A stretch of DNA of 7,125 nucleotides from positions 1 through 7,125 of the forward strand of contig CAMOOZ010000199.1 of the NCBI GenBank assembly GCA_946621895.1, read 5' to 3'. The position numbers and the translations under genes are program-made. The notes beneath the pieces were generated by a model. The model was not told where the DNA came from. It made no database searches and worked only from the letters and a program-made list of their open reading frames with translations. Positions within the stretch are counted from its first letter, which is position 1. Every line of letters starts with the position of its first letter. Below are positions 5,503-7,125 of this stretch, in pieces. The stretch is from an uncultured Lachnospiraceae bacterium. Its GTDB lineage: Bacteria > Bacillota_A > Clostridia > Lachnospirales > Lachnospiraceae.

Positions 5503-7125
5503 ATGGATGATCTGAATGCCTTTAACTGGTTTGACGACCAGATCAGGCAGCGAAAGCTTCAGGATGACGAGCTCTTCACAGACGCGCTGATCCGGATGAC
5601 CGGAGCGGTCATGGGGAACAAGATCGCTGTGGCCCTGATGGATGACCGTCAGGTGACGAAAAACGCCATCGAGGAGATCTTAAAATACTACCATTTGAAG
5701 GGAACGAAGCTGCCGGACGGGGTCGATGACCCCGTGGATCAGCTGGAGTATCTCTGCAGACCCCATGGCCTGATGCGGCGGACCGTAAAGCTGACGGAGG
5801 GCTGGCATAAGGATGCCGTGGGCCCGATCCTCTGCGTCAGGAAAGAGGACGGCCGGCTTACGGCCCTTCTGCCCAAAGTGGGCGTCACCGGAGGGTATAC
5901 CTGGCTGGATCCTGCCTCCGGAAAGCGGAAGACGCTGACCACGGAAGGGGAAAAGCTGTTTGAGGATGAGGGGATCTGTTTCTATAAGCCTTTTCCCTTA
6001 AAGAAGCTGGACATCCCGGATCTGATCCGTTATATGATCGAATGCATCAGCCCGTCGGATATCGTGGCGATCCTGGCCGCCATGGCGGGGATCACTTTGC
6101 TGGGCTTCTTTCTGCCCAGGATGACATATATCCTTTTTGGGGATGTGGTGGCCAGCGGGAGCCTCCGCGTCCTCTTTGGCGCCACCGTCTTTTTGGTCTG
6201 CCTGACCGTTTCCACAAATCTGATCACCTCGGTGAAGAATCTGCTGATGAGCAGGATCAACAGCAGGATGAGCGTGTATGTGGAGGCGGCGGCTATGATG
6301 CGGGTGCTTTCCCTCCCGGCGGATTTTTTCAGGGGCTATAATTCCGGAGAGCTTTCACAGCGGATGCAGTATATCAACTTGCTGTGTCAGAGCATTCTGG
6401 ATATGTTTCTTTCCACGGGACTGACCTCTGTGTTTTCTCTGGCTTATATCCTGCAGATCTTCCAGTTTGCACCGTCCCTTGTGTTTCCTTCGATCGTGAT
6501 CACAATGATCACACTGATCTTCACCCTGATCACGACCGGCGTGAATATCGGTCTTTCCAGGACGAAAATGGAGCTGCAGGCGAAGGAGAGCGGCCTTACC
6601 CACGCGATGGTCACCGGTGTCCAGAAGATCAGGCTCTCGGGCGCGGAAAAACGGGCGTTTGCGATCTGGGCGGAGGAGTATTCCAAGAGTGTCCAGATAG
6701 AGTATAATCCATCGCTTTTTATCAAGGTAAATTCCGTGATCTCTCAGGCGATCAGTCTGATCGGGATGATCGTGATGTACTTTTTCGCCCTGCAGGGCGG
6801 CGTGAGCCTTGCGGAATACAATGCCTTCAATGCGGCTTACGGAATGGTTTCCGCGGCCTTTTTATCCCTGGCGGGGATTGCCGGCCAGATCGCGCAGATC
6901 CAGCCGATCCTGGAAATGGTAGAGCCGTTTTTAAATACCGTGCCTGAGGTATCGGAATCAAAGGAGATCGTGACCAGGCTTTCCGGCGCCATCGAGCTTT
7001 CCCACATCAGTTTCCGTTACCATGAGAACATGCCCTATGTGCTGGATGATCTTTCCCTCCGGATAAGGCCGCGGCAGTATATCGCCATCGTCGGAAAGAC
7101 CGGCTGCGGAAAATCCACGCTCATA
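5503..7125 (+). CDS. Second NHLP/NHLM bacteriocin ABC transporter, permease/ATPase subunit (3' end beyond window)
   Basis: 541 codons are visible without a stop; the window ends just after Walker A GKTGCGKST (531-539), so most of the ATPase domain is outside. The N-terminus (LNAFNWFDDQIRQRK, then AVMGNK) matches the TIGR03797-type NHLP permease/ATPase. Residues 1-170 are a soluble domain with some late C39-like features (ALLPKVG, GGYTWLDPASG) but no Cys-Gly-Ala motif or HFVVL His, so it looks like a non-catalytic relic of a peptidase domain (inference). Membrane helices lie at about 184-208, 222-244, 299-320, 324-346, 408-432 and 436-460. ATG 5503 follows the preceding stop by 16 nt; AAGGGGA (5485-5491) is the ribosome site, with a rather long spacing of 11 nt. 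It is probably the partner of the upstream peptidase-ABC in the same export complex. Confidence 0.92.
   Translation, partial: MDDLNAFNWFDDQIRQRKLQDDELFTDALIRMTGAVMGNKIAVALMDDRQVTKNAIEEILKYYHLKGTKLPDGVDDPVDQLEYLCRPHGLMRRTVKLTEGWHKDAVGPILCVRKEDGRLTALLPKVGVTGGYTWLDPASGKRKTLTTEGEKLFEDEGICFYKPFPLKKLDIPDLIRYMIECISPSDIVAILAAMAGITLLGFFLPRMTYILFGDVVASGSLRVLFGATVFLVCLTVSTNLITSVKNLLMSRINSRMSVYVEAAAMMRVLSLPADFFRGYNSGELSQRMQYINLLCQSILDMFLSTGLTSVFSLAYILQIFQFAPSLVFPSIVITMITLIFTLITTGVNIGLSRTKMELQAKESGLTHAMVTGVQKIRLSGAEKRAFAIWAEEYSKSVQIEYNPSLFIKVNSVISQAISLIGMIVMYFFALQGGVSLAEYNAFNAAYGMVSAAFLSLAGIAGQIAQIQPILEMVEPFLNTVPEVSESKEIVTRLSGAIELSHISFRYHENMPYVLDDLSLRIRPRQYIAIVGKTGCGKSTLI

Noticed and set aside
6042..6707. 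Plus-strand frames of 99 and 107 codons in the second ABC gene
   Set aside because: Shadows of the open frame starting at 5503, whose translation fits the NHLP permease/ATPase family through to Walker A.
4888..7121. 22-nt identical stretch at 4888-4909 and 7100-7121
   Set aside because: Both encode the conserved Walker A core with the same codon choice in paralogous ATPase domains; it is not a mobile-element or recombination repeat.

Overview
The window reads as a moderately GC-rich genome of a Gram-positive anaerobe, most likely a Clostridia/Lachnospiraceae-type gut bacterium. That placement is inference. It rests on a Pro/Thr-repeat, InlB-repeat surface protein with a C-terminal membrane anchor, a membrane-fusion adaptor too short to span a periplasm, and strong AGGAG-like and TATAAT signals. 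All genes lie on the + strand, and both ends of the window cut through genes.

Region 1 (1-2542) is the 3' part of a large surface protein gene. In order it encodes a Pro-Glu-Pro-Thr repeat stalk, an ASH/Ig-like beta domain, a second Pro-rich linker, four tandem divergent InlB B-repeats, a long domain I do not recognise, and a C-terminal membrane helix with a Lys tail. A strong intrinsic terminator (2568-2610) closes this unit.

Region 2 (2611-2760) is the control region of the next operon. It has an extended -10 promoter with a perfect TGnTATAAT, then a leader of about 115 nt that can fold into two hairpins. The loop of the second hairpin is exactly complementary over 7 nt to the linker between them. 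The first gene's Shine-Dalgarno follows directly.

Region 3 (2761-7125) is a co-directional, tightly spaced operon encoding the three membrane parts of an NHLM/NHLP-type (nitrile-hydratase-leader-peptide / Nif11-type) bacteriocin or RiPP exporter. The parts are a miniature HlyD-like adaptor, a C39 peptidase-ABC transporter with all catalytic residues visible, and a second ABC permease/ATPase cut by the window end inside its Walker A motif. In this family the peptidase-ABC removes the leader at a double-glycine-type site during export, while the second ABC and the adaptor are its regular partners. No precursor peptide or modification enzyme is visible here, so the cargo, if encoded nearby, should lie beyond position 7125 or elsewhere. 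The surface protein has its own terminator and is probably not functionally tied to the exporter.
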